Shown piece after piece: positions 1 through 6,250 of a DNA stretch of 7,823 nucleotides. Every line of letters begins with the position of its first letter. Position 1 is the stretch's first letter. The notes under the pieces are model-generated. The model was given only the letters and a program-made list of their open reading frames with translations. It had not been told where the DNA came from and made no database searches. Position numbers and translations under genes: made by a program. Origin of the DNA: Actinomycetota bacterium (lineage in GTDB: Bacteria > Actinomycetota > Acidimicrobiia > Acidimicrobiales > Ilumatobacteraceae); the NCBI GenBank assembly GCA_026393655.1, contig JAPKZT010000332.1, forward strand, positions 1 to 7,823. The letters run 5' to 3'.

Positions 1-1401
1 GTTTTTTCAGATGGTTCAAAGTCAATTTCGTCGTATCGTGAATTTACTCAATACTTTCCGCAACCAGGTTGGGTCGAACACGATGCGCAAGAAATTTGGC
101 AGGCAGTACTAGCGACATTGCAGGACGTCACCCAGCAAGTAACCCAAACAATCACCGCGATCGGAATCACGAATCAACGCGAAACAATCGTTGCATGGAA
201 CAAGCAAACAGGAAAGCCTTACGGCAACGCAATTGTTTGGCAAGACCGACGAACTGCTGATCGATGTGTGCAACTCGCCGAACATTTGCCGCTAGTGCGA
301 CAACAAACAGGTTTAGTTCTCGACCCTTATTTCTCGGCAACAAAAATTGAATGGCTATTAGCTAATCGCGAAATTCGCCAAGATGCTGATCTTTGTATCG
401 GAACAATCGACTCTTGGCTGATTTGGAACCTGACTGGTTCAAAATCTTTTGTTACTGACTGCACCAATGCAAGCCGAACGATGTTGTTTGATATCGCTAA
501 ATTATGTTGGAGTGATGAACTAACCAAATTGTTTGGCGTGCAACCGAAGTTTCTGCCAGAGGTTCGCGCATCGAGTGGTGATTTTGGTGTGACCATTAAA
601 CATGGTTCTGTTCCGGCGGGCATCTCGATCAGTGGTGTAGCCGGCGACCAGCACGCGGCATTATTTGGTCAAGCGTGTTTTGATGCGGGTAGCACTAAAA
701 ATACTTATGGCACAGGCAGTTTCGTATTAATGAATGTCGGTACGACTTGCCCTAAACCAAAAGATGGAATGCTGACAACAATTGCATGGCAACTTGGTAG
801 CGAACGACCAATCTATGCACTTGAAGGCGCGATATTTGTAACGGGCGCAGCAATTCAATGGTTACGCGACGGCTTGAATATCATCGACAATGCCAGCGAA
901 ATCAACGCACTCGCACAGAGTGTCAACGATTCAGGCGGCGTTGTAGTTGTCCCCGCGTTCACGGGTCTTGGTAGCCCGTGGTGGGATTCATATGCGCGTG
1001 GTGCAATTTTCGGCATCACCCGTGGAACCTCGCGTGCACATATCGCTCGAGCCACAATCGAATCGATCGTATTTCAAACTCGCGACGTTGTCGAAGCAAT
1101 GTCTCAAACATCCGGAGTAGCAATTACTGAATTAAAAGTTGACGGCGGCGCTTCGGTAGTTGATTTTATGATGCAATTGCAGGCCGATCATTTAGGCGTT
1201 GACGTGCTGCGGCCAAATGAATTAGAGACGACCGCAATGGGTGCGGCTTATCTTGCGGGGTTAGCGAAGGGCGTTTGGCAATCTACGCGAGACATCTCAG
1301 ATGCATGGCAACTTGAAAAAACCTTTTCACCCGTTGCACAACCAACTGGATACGAAACATGGCAAACAGCTGTCAAGCGATCAATGAACTGGGCGAAGTA
1401 A
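1..1401 (+). CDS. glpK: Glycerol kinase (5' end missing)
   Basis: Phosphorylates glycerol to sn-glycerol 3-phosphate with ATP in the cytoplasm (FGGY kinase family). The frame is open from base 1 to the TAA at 1399-1401, giving 466 visible residues; against E. coli GlpK (about 500 aa) only some 20 N-terminal residues are missing, including the first phosphate-binding loop. Visible landmarks are PGWVEHD near residues 23-29, the glycerol contacts NQRET (R60, E61), Y110 in DPYFSATK and D216 in GVAGDQ, then GTGSF, VPAFTGLG, the nucleotide-binding DGGAS (381-385) and TTAMGAAYLAGLA. The frame reads correctly upstream of every internal start, so the gene runs off the left edge. The loop before GVAGDQ lacks both the E. 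coli fructose-bisphosphate effector segment (GGKGGTR) and the Gram-positive His phosphorylation segment, so those controls probably do not apply. It converges on the glucokinase gene. Confidence 0.97.
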   Translation, partial: VFSDGSKSISSYREFTQYFPQPGWVEHDAQEIWQAVLATLQDVTQQVTQTITAIGITNQRETIVAWNKQTGKPYGNAIVWQDRRTADRCVQLAEHLPLVRQQTGLVLDPYFSATKIEWLLANREIRQDADLCIGTIDSWLIWNLTGSKSFVTDCTNASRTMLFDIAKLCWSDELTKLFGVQPKFLPEVRASSGDFGVTIKHGSVPAGISISGVAGDQHAALFGQACFDAGSTKNTYGTGSFVLMNVGTTCPKPKDGMLTTIAWQLGSERPIYALEGAIFVTGAAIQWLRDGLNIIDNASEINALAQSVNDSGGVVVVPAFTGLGSPWWDSYARGAIFGITRGTSRAHIARATIESIVFQTRDVVEAMSQTSGVAITELKVDGGASVVDFMMQLQADHLGVDVLRPNELETTAMGAAYLAGLAKGVWQSTRDISDAWQLEKTFSPVAQPTGYETWQTAVKRSMNWAK

Positions 1402-1421
1402 CGCTTTAGTTATTTAAAGCG
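1402..1421. terminator. Candidate bidirectional hairpin terminator between glpK and glk
   Basis: CGCTTTA (1402-1408) and TAAAGCG (1415-1421) form a perfect 7-bp stem around a 6-nt loop, beginning one base after the glpK TAA and containing the glucokinase stop codon (1416-1414). Placement in the 12-bp gap between convergent genes fits a shared terminator. Neither side has a U-tract, so an intrinsic terminator of E. coli type is not supported; actinobacterial terminators often lack U-tracts. Confidence 0.5.
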
Positions 1422-2271
1422 CCGACAACAATGCGGCACCGATTGCGCCGGCACTTTCACCGAGTTGCGCCACGCGCAATTCTGGGTGATCACGATTTTC
1501 TGGTGCGTAGAGCAATTTTTTGAACCAGTTCTTTATGTGTGGCATCACAGAATCTGCTGCTTCAGCCAGACCGCCGCCAATCACAATCACGTTCGGATCA
1601 GTGATGTTTGTCAAATTCACCAAACCGATTGCAACCCACTTACCGAACGTGTCAAGGTAGCCCAAAGCCTGTTTGTCGCCAGCGACTGCGCGTGCGATTA
1701 CTTCTTCACCACGTTCACCACCAGCAATTGTTGCCAGCCCCGAACCTGATGCATAACGCTCCCAACATCCTCGTTGCCCGCACGGACACAAAATGCCTTG
1801 CGACTCAACAATCATGTGTCCGATCTCGCCAGCAAAACCATGACTACCCCGTTGCAACTTTGAACCAGAAACAAATCCTCCACCGATTCCGGTACCTAAA
1901 GTAACCATCCACATATCGGTAGCGCCGCGACCAGCACCGTATTGCCACTCTGCGTGAGCCGCACAAGTTGCATCATTTTCAACATCAATTGCATGACCAA
2001 GTTCTTTTTGTAAAAGTGTGCGTAGGTCGAGTTCAATCGCACCAGTCAAGTTTGGTGATTCACGAACAACACCAGTTGGAGTTATTAAACCTGGCACGCC
2101 TATGCCGAGAGTTTTGTATTCACCAAGTTCTCGCGCAATTTCGGCGAGAGTCGAAACTAAATGGTCAGCGTGCGGCGTCGGACGGCGAACGGAGTTAACA
2201 ATTTCTCCGCCTTCGAAAAGAACTCCTAGACACTTTGTTCCGCCGACATCTATGCCAGCAACGGCTGTCAC
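1414..2271 (-). CDS. glk: ROK-family glucokinase
   Basis: Probable ATP-dependent glucokinase making glucose 6-phosphate in the cytoplasm. The 285-residue product carries the ROK signature set: DVGGTK (8-13) for ATP phosphates, ENDATCAA with catalytic D100, LGTGIGGG (125-132), EIGH (149-152) and the zinc motif CPCGQRGCWE (162-171), where H152, C162, C164 and C169 are the expected ligands. There is no N-terminal DNA-binding domain, so it is a kinase rather than a ROK repressor. It is shorter than Streptomyces GlkA (about 317 aa); the missing length lies mostly after residue 175. It starts at GTG (2271-2269), overlapping the preceding gene's TGA as GTGA, which suggests coupled translation. The glucokinase call rests on this motif set plus the SRPBCC/pimB context; another sugar such as N-acetylmannosamine or N-acetylglucosamine cannot be excluded. 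Confidence 0.9.
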   Translation of the reverse strand: MTAVAGIDVGGTKCLGVLFEGGEIVNSVRRPTPHADHLVSTLAEIARELGEYKTLGIGVPGLITPTGVVRESPNLTGAIELDLRTLLQKELGHAIDVENDATCAAHAEWQYGAGRGATDMWMVTLGTGIGGGFVSGSKLQRGSHGFAGEIGHMIVESQGILCPCGQRGCWERYASGSGLATIAGGERGEEVIARAVAGDKQALGYLDTFGKWVAIGLVNLTNITDPNVIVIGGGLAEAADSVMPHIKNWFKKLLYAPENRDHPELRVAQLGESAGAIGAALLSAL

Positions 2272-2699
2272 GACTCGCAGCGAACCTTTAGTTCCTTTAG
2301 GGTATGCAATATTCGGCCTTCGGCACGACGTTTTATGAAACCCGGAATTGGAACTATTAACTCAATAGATAAAAGATACGTAACTTTTGTTGCATCCCCT
2401 GATGATTCAAATCGGTATTCGCCATCGATCGCGCGCTCAATATCACCTTCAGTAAGATGCCACGAAATACTTTTGGGCGCTTGTGAATAGTCATATTTAA
2501 GTGAGTAACTAGAGCTTCGTCCAAGTGCTGCTACTCGATAGTCAACCAACACCGGTCGTGATTGCGCGTCACGCTCGCGAATATTTACTTCTTTTACGTC
2601 GTGCGCCCATTCTGGATAAAGCTCAACGTCAGTCGCAACCGCGAAACAATGCTCGGGTGTTGCCGCTATGACTTCTGACTCGACTGCTGAATCTGCCAC
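2268..2699 (-). CDS. SRPBCC (polyketide cyclase/START-like) family protein
   Basis: A 143-residue single-domain protein of the SRPBCC hydrophobic-ligand-binding fold. The N-terminus reads MADSAVESEVIAATPEH, followed by YPEWAHDVKEVNI (28-40), the Y-P-x-W signature of the START/polyketide-cyclase group, then alternating beta strands (DYRVAALG, YSLKYDY, SISWHLTEG, GEYRFESS, KVTYLLSIEL) and a C-terminal helix (LHTLKELKVR). No signal peptide or membrane segment is seen. The GTG at 2699 gives the family-typical MADS start; the frame also opens at TTG 2717, two bases after the pimB stop, and neither start has a well-placed Shine-Dalgarno (GAGGGG abuts the GTG). Its end overlaps the glucokinase start. 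Similar proteins sit beside pimB in mycobacteria (TB16.3/Rv2185c, from memory). The ligand is unknown; a lipid-related role is only suggested by the pimB neighbour. Confidence 0.88.
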   Translation of the reverse strand: MADSAVESEVIAATPEHCFAVATDVELYPEWAHDVKEVNIRERDAQSRPVLVDYRVAALGRSSSYSLKYDYSQAPKSISWHLTEGDIERAIDGEYRFESSGDATKVTYLLSIELIVPIPGFIKRRAEGRILHTLKELKVRCES

Positions 2700-2718
2700 C
2701 CCTCTATTCAAACACAAA

Positions 2719-3837
2719 CTAAAGCGCTTTCAACGCTCGACCCAGCGTCACCGCAAGTTTGTCGTAGTCAAACAGACTTTCGGCTCTCAACCGTGACGCA
2801 TGACCCATCTTTTGCCGCTCGTTTTTATCGTCTAATAATCGTCTGATCCCAGCAACAACTTCGCTGACTCGATTTGGGTTGTCGATGATTAATCCTGTCA
2901 CGCCATCTTCAACTGCGTCGGCTGATCCACCGCTACGACCAGCAATTTGTGGAACTCCACAGGCTGCGGCCTCGGCAAAAACAATGCCGAACCCTTCTTG
3001 CTCTAGGCCGCCCCATCGAGATCGACAAAGCATCGCGCAAATGTCAGCACACCCATAAAGGTTTGGTAAATCTGCGTCACTCACCCGACCAAGCATCGTC
3101 ACTGGGGCGCGCAACTCACGAATCATTCTGTCGAGTCGATTTCGATCACGACCACCACCACAAATCACGACTCGCAACTTTGGATAGTCATTAGCCAAGT
3201 GCGCCGCTGCGCGAATCAAAACATCGAAACCTTTTCGCGGAACTAGCCGACTCACACCGACAATCAGTTGTGCATCATCAGTGACGCCAAATTGTTTTCG
3301 CGCACTTGAAATTTGTTGTTGCGACAATACTTTAAATCGTGATACTTCAACGCCTGGAGTCACAACAGTGATATCGAGATCGCGACCTGCGCATCGGATC
3401 GATTCTTGGGCCGGATATGTGCCCGACGCAATAATGCCTGACGCCTTGCGTAAAACATTGCCAAGCAGATTTGAAGTCAGCGGCAGTCGGCCGGGCACAG
3501 TCACTTCGGCTCCATGAACAACAACTACATAAGGCAAGTCGAGCCAAGGGCCAACGATGCCGAGCGGTACAGCGGGGTCAAGCACGATCAGCTCTGCACC
3601 GACCTCTTGTGCCAATTGATTTATGCGTCGCACCATCAGCGGATGAGGCAATAGAACTGGTTCGGCGATTCGTTTTATCAAAAAATTTTGCGCTGCGTCG
3701 AACTCTTGGGCACCGCGATATGGGCTCGTCAGCACCGCAAAATTCCCAGGTGGTAAACGGCGCCACCACTCATAAAGAACGTTCTGAATTCCACCAACTT
3801 TTGGTGGAAAGTCGTTAGTCACTAATAAATGCTTCAC
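2719..3837 (-). CDS. pimB: PimB-like GDP-mannose phosphatidylinositol mannosyltransferase (GT4)
   Basis: Likely transfers the second mannose from GDP-mannose onto phosphatidylinositol monomannoside at the inner face of the membrane, an early step towards PIMs and lipomannan. The 372-residue GT-B protein has an N-terminal acceptor domain starting TNDFPPKVGGIQ (7-18), HGAEVTVPGRLP (108-119), the donor-domain opening VSRLVPRKG (195-203), GGGRDR (227-232), LGRVSDADLPNLYGCAD, and RWGGLEQEGFGIVFAE (274-289) holding the GT4 EX7E pair E281/E289. These strings match mycobacterial and corynebacterial PimB' closely. The start is GTG (3837-3835), six bases after the queG stop, without a clear Shine-Dalgarno. 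Membrane contact would be peripheral, as no transmembrane helix is visible. The exact acceptor is inferred from family likeness; related GT4 enzymes could use another lipid. Confidence 0.9.
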   Translation of the reverse strand: MKHLLVTNDFPPKVGGIQNVLYEWWRRLPPGNFAVLTSPYRGAQEFDAAQNFLIKRIAEPVLLPHPLMVRRINQLAQEVGAELIVLDPAVPLGIVGPWLDLPYVVVVHGAEVTVPGRLPLTSNLLGNVLRKASGIIASGTYPAQESIRCAGRDLDITVVTPGVEVSRFKVLSQQQISSARKQFGVTDDAQLIVGVSRLVPRKGFDVLIRAAAHLANDYPKLRVVICGGGRDRNRLDRMIRELRAPVTMLGRVSDADLPNLYGCADICAMLCRSRWGGLEQEGFGIVFAEAAACGVPQIAGRSGGSADAVEDGVTGLIIDNPNRVSEVVAGIRRLLDDKNERQKMGHASRLRAESLFDYDKLAVTLGRALKAL

Positions 3838-3843
3838 TTGTTA

Positions 3844-5079
3844 CTACTTTACGCTCGGCAATGAGTTGAGTTCGTCTTGAACTATTGAATCACTATCTTT
3901 GCTTGGTAACAGATTATTTAAACCTAAACGGGCTGTCGCCCAAACTGCATGTGCTCGTAAAATTGGTTCGCGATCTATTAGATAGCGCTTAAGAACTATT
4001 TGAGTAGCTTCGTCTGATGCATCGCCAATATTGCCAAGAATTATCAGCGCATTACGCCGAAGCCACTTTGGATCACGATCGGCGATGTACCACGCTTTGA
4101 AGTTGTCGAGCAAAGTTTCATCGTCAGAGTTCAATATCATCATCACACTTACCCAAGCCTGAGTTTTGCCATGTGGCTTTTCGACGATTGCATGGCGAAC
4201 TGTCGGCGGGCAAACTTCTTGACAGTCATCACATCCGTAAATTCGGTCGCCAAGTGCAATTCGAAACGCAGGATCAAAGATTCCAGGTTTTTGCAATAAC
4301 CATGACAAACATTTTCGTGCGTCTACGACGCCTGGTGCAATTATCGCCTGAGTCGGACATTTGTCAATACATCTTTGACATGAACCGCAACCGTCTTTGA
4401 CAGTTGTTGTTGACGGTCCTAGCGGTGCATTGGTGAGCACGCTGCCGAGTACAAAATAACTTCCGGCACCTTCAATTAAAAGATTTGCATTCTTGCCATA
4501 CCAACCAAGACCTGCCTGGTACGCGACTTCACGATCAACAATTGAATTATCATCAGCCAAAACAATCGCCCGCCAACCATCGGTCTTAAGTTGCGCTGCA
4601 ATTTGTGCAAGACCATGACGGAGCTGTTCGTAGTAATCAGCCCATACATATCTCGCGATTCGCGCAGACTGCTCATTTGGTTTTAGCGGTGTCTGCGTTG
4701 CGTATGATCGCGCGCCGACAATTATTGATCGCGCGGTTGGCATTGTGCTCGTTGGATCTGTGCTTCTGATTGGATTGCGATAAGTGAACTCCATCTCGTT
4801 ATGCAGCCCGCGAGATTTTCTTTCGGTAAGCACTTCTCGGGCGCGACTCAAAACATCGGCACTTGTCACGCCTACTCGGTGCAAACCAGAAGCGACACCG
4901 AGAGCAATTAATTGATCTGCATAGCGGCTTGACGAAACGAATGGAGTTCTTGTCGGCTGTGGTTTGAGCTGTGGTTTGAGCTCTGGGTTGAGCTCTAGTT
5001 TGAGCGCTCGTTCGCTCGTATTTGTCTCAGATTTTTTAGCTAACTGCACGATGCCGAAGCGTAGGCACCATTCCGGCAT
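3844..5079 (-). CDS. queG: Epoxyqueuosine reductase (tRNA Q34 maturation)
   Basis: Cobalamin-dependent iron-sulfur enzyme reducing epoxyqueuosine to queuosine at position 34 of GUN-anticodon tRNAs. The 411-residue frame shows the QueG core from about residue 50: RNPIRSTDPTSTMP, the D177-N-S-I-V-D-R-E-V-A segment holding the likely catalytic Asp, AGLGWYGKN (189-197), then two 4Fe-4S sites, C231/C234/C237/C241 (CGSCQRCIDKCP) and C257/C283/C286/C290 (GCDDCQEVCP). A C-terminal HEAT-like part (about 335-386) has DPKWLRRNALIILGNIG. It exceeds the usual 350-390 aa because of an N-terminal extension with four tandem tetrapeptides (LKLE, LNPE, LKPQ, LKPQ; residues 26-41). ATG 5079 overlaps the upstream gene by 44 bp and GTG 5049 by 14 bp; neither has a clear Shine-Dalgarno, so the start is uncertain. 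No other queuosine gene is in the window. Confidence 0.93.
   Translation of the reverse strand: MPEWCLRFGIVQLAKKSETNTSERALKLELNPELKPQLKPQPTRTPFVSSSRYADQLIALGVASGLHRVGVTSADVLSRAREVLTERKSRGLHNEMEFTYRNPIRSTDPTSTMPTARSIIVGARSYATQTPLKPNEQSARIARYVWADYYEQLRHGLAQIAAQLKTDGWRAIVLADDNSIVDREVAYQAGLGWYGKNANLLIEGAGSYFVLGSVLTNAPLGPSTTTVKDGCGSCQRCIDKCPTQAIIAPGVVDARKCLSWLLQKPGIFDPAFRIALGDRIYGCDDCQEVCPPTVRHAIVEKPHGKTQAWVSVMMILNSDDETLLDNFKAWYIADRDPKWLRRNALIILGNIGDASDEATQIVLKRYLIDREPILRAHAVWATARLGLNNLLPSKDSDSIVQDELNSLPSVK
4959..5006. repeat. Four 12-bp tandem repeats inside the queG 5' coding region
   Basis: Four adjacent 12-bp units on the + strand: gtggtttgagct (4959-4970), the same again (4971-4982), ctgggttgagct (4983-4994) and ctagtttgagcg (4995-5006). 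The first two are identical and the others diverge by a few bases. On the coding strand each unit is four codons, giving LKLE-LNPE-LKPQ-LKPQ. Unit length is a multiple of three, so copy-number change would keep the reading frame. Confidence 0.9.
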
Positions 5080-5278
5080 TTGCCAGCATTCGCAGAGTTC
5101 TTTGTTCTTCTAGGTTCAAAACCACCGCCGATTCACTCGATTCGTTACAAAAGAATGAGACCACACAATCATCACAGGCGGCACTCGCCCGCATGATGCA
5201 AGTCTCGCAACTAATTTCGACTGACCCTTCAATTCGTGGATCTTGGCTCGTAACAGGTATTCGGGGGAAATCTCTCAC
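5036..5278 (-). CDS. Small Cys-rich actinobacterial protein, function unknown
   Basis: An 80-residue protein with no assigned role. Five cysteines are clustered as C24-x2-C27-x7-C35-x2-C38-x5-C44 in CETCIMR / CDDCVVSFFC, a spacing suited to zinc or an iron-sulfur cluster; the C-terminal half (EEQRTLRMLANAGMVPTLRHR) looks like a helix plus basic tail. From memory, short proteins with CxxC-x7-CDDCVV and a GLVPxLRH ending recur as hypothetical proteins in actinobacteria. GTG 5278 is well supported by AAAGGAG seven bases upstream. The gene follows an 89-bp gap after thrB and overlaps the start of queG by 14 or 44 bp, depending on the queG start, so the two are probably translated together. No transmembrane segment or signal peptide. 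Being real is supported by the RBS, the Cys pattern and the fit in the array; function is open. Confidence 0.82.
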   Translation of the reverse strand: MRDFPRIPVTSQDPRIEGSVEISCETCIMRASAACDDCVVSFFCNESSESAVVLNLEEQRTLRMLANAGMVPTLRHRAVS

Positions 5279-5367
5279 GTATGGGCTCCTTTATTGAATG
5301 TTTAAGTCAATACTGCCCAATGGGTGTTACAGGGTATTCAGTAGCAATTAATTAACTAGCTAGCTAT
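5279..5367 (-). other. 89-bp gap between thrB and the Cys-rich gene
   Basis: AT-rich spacer, the second largest non-coding gap in the window. Reading downstream on the minus strand it holds the second arm of the thrB stop hairpin, a TTAATTAATT tract, a TACCCT hexamer that fits the loose TANNNT -10 pattern but has no matching -35 element, then TTGACT followed by the AAAGGAG ribosome site. The TTGACT is too close to the start to serve as a -35 for a normal leader. A promoter here is possible but not shown. Confidence 0.4.
5286..5292 (-). promoter_or_regulatory. Strong Shine-Dalgarno of the Cys-rich gene
   Basis: Minus-strand AAAGGAG lies seven bases before the GTG at 5278. It is the best ribosome binding site in the array and decides the start, since no ATG is available nearby. 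Confidence 0.85.
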
Positions 5368-5380
5368 TTAGATAGCCAGC
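5359..5380 (-). terminator. Stem-loop over the thrB stop codon, possible terminator or attenuator
   Basis: In the minus-strand transcript GCUGGCUAU (5380-5372) pairs with AUAGCUAGC (5367-5359) over nine base pairs, one a G-U, around a CUAA loop containing most of the thrB UAA stop. What follows is UAGUUAAUUAAUU rather than a run of U, so termination may be partial or Rho-assisted. It marks the most likely transcript boundary in the array. Confidence 0.45.
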
Positions 5381-6219
5381 AATTGTGCGCCGTGTGCAGC
5401 AATTCGCAAAACCATCGTTGATCCATGATCTGGCAAAGAGTCAGCAATCCGCTGAGCATCAGTGCTGTCACACATCGCTGCAACAGTAGGCCCAGAGCCC
5501 GATAGCCACGCACACCAAGCACCGGCTTTTACAAAACTATTTAGTGCTTCTTGCGAAGCAGGAACTTTCTTGAATCGAACATCTTGATGCAAGCGGTCTT
5601 GCGTCGCAGTTTGAAGCGCCGAAATATCATTTGCAGCAAAAGCAGCAACTAAAAGCGCAGTGCGTCCGACATTGAATACCGCATCGGCAAATGGCACCGT
5701 CGCCGGAAGTTTCGTGCGTGATTCTTTAGTTGAAGTCTGCTGTTGTGGAACCCAAACAATTATTGATGGATCAAGCACAGTTGGAATTCGCACAGTAGCG
5801 CCAGCAACACTTGCCACCACGCCACCGAGTAGCGATGCAGCAACATTGTCGGGATGTCCTTCAAGTTCAGCGGCGATTGCCAAGATTTCGCGATGTGCGT
5901 TTACGAAAACAGTTTCATCCGTTCCATTTTTTTGTGCATGCGCTAGCGAAACACCCGCAATGCGAGCAGCGCCGCTAAAACCTAATCCTTTGCCCATTGG
6001 CATTTGCGAACGTACCCACAATGGCCCAGTGCCACCACAATGCTTGAACGCAACAAGTGTTGGATGATTCTCTATCGCTTCGATCGAGTCAGCAGGCGAA
6101 GTACCAAAGCCCGCCTCAAGATGCAGCGACAAAGCCATACCCAGCACATCAAAGCCAGGGCCGATGTTTGCTGAACTTGCTGGCACGCGCACGGCGACTG
6201 AGTTATTAGATGTGCTCAT
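5368..6219 (-). CDS. thrB: Homoserine kinase
   Basis: GHMP-family kinase making O-phospho-L-homoserine from homoserine and ATP, the step before threonine synthase. The 283-residue product has the GHMP N-terminal motif VPASSANIGPGFDVLGMAL (12-30), the phosphate-loop region PMGKGLGFSGAARIAG (74-89), EGHPDNVAASLLGG (120-133) with E120 as likely catalytic or Mg-site acid, LPATVPFADAVFNVGRTALL (171-190), DRLHQD (208-213) and the third motif WLSGSGPTVAAM (238-249). The loop reads GLGFSGAA where GHMP kinases usually have GLGSSAA. The protein is about 20 residues short of the usual 300-310, mostly between residues 35 and 72. ATG 6219 has AGGA five bases upstream and follows trpD by 31 bp. No hom or thrC is in the window, which is unusual for actinobacteria, where hom-thrC-thrB is the common order. 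Confidence 0.94.
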   Translation of the reverse strand: MSTSNNSVAVRVPASSANIGPGFDVLGMALSLHLEAGFGTSPADSIEAIENHPTLVAFKHCGGTGPLWVRSQMPMGKGLGFSGAARIAGVSLAHAQKNGTDETVFVNAHREILAIAAELEGHPDNVAASLLGGVVASVAGATVRIPTVLDPSIIVWVPQQQTSTKESRTKLPATVPFADAVFNVGRTALLVAAFAANDISALQTATQDRLHQDVRFKKVPASQEALNSFVKAGAWCAWLSGSGPTVAAMCDSTDAQRIADSLPDHGSTMVLRIAAHGAQLLAI

Positions 6220-6224
6220 AAGGT

Positions 6225-6228
6225 TCCT
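6225..6228 (-). promoter_or_regulatory. Shine-Dalgarno of thrB
   Basis: Minus-strand AGGA within TTTAGGAACC lies five bases before the ATG at 6219, in the 31-bp trpD-thrB gap. No terminator-like hairpin is seen in that gap, so thrB is probably cotranscribed with trpD. Confidence 0.65.
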
Positions 6229-6250
6229 AAAGATTGTCTAATTAGATATT

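Noticed and set aside
2018..2338. + strand open frame (106 codons) across the glk/SRPBCC junction
   Set aside because: Covers the antisense of two well-supported genes and has no domain or ribosome site.
3791..3807. Inverted repeat CCACCAA-CTT-TTGGTGG near the start of pimB
   Set aside because: It encodes the conserved PPKVGG motif of the family (codons 11-17), so the symmetry follows from Pro and Gly codons; a regulatory role is not needed to explain it.
3471..3818. + strand open frame (115 codons) opposite pimB
   Set aside because: Antisense to the conserved N-terminal half of pimB; low-complexity translation.
4959..5006. CRISPR array or mobile-element end at the 12-bp repeats
   Set aside because: Units are adjacent without spacers, too short for CRISPR repeats, and in frame within queG; no transposase or terminal inverted repeat is nearby.
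5660..6067. + strand open frame (135 codons) opposite thrB
   Set aside because: Antisense shadow of conserved thrB motifs, with no ribosome site or recognisable protein features.
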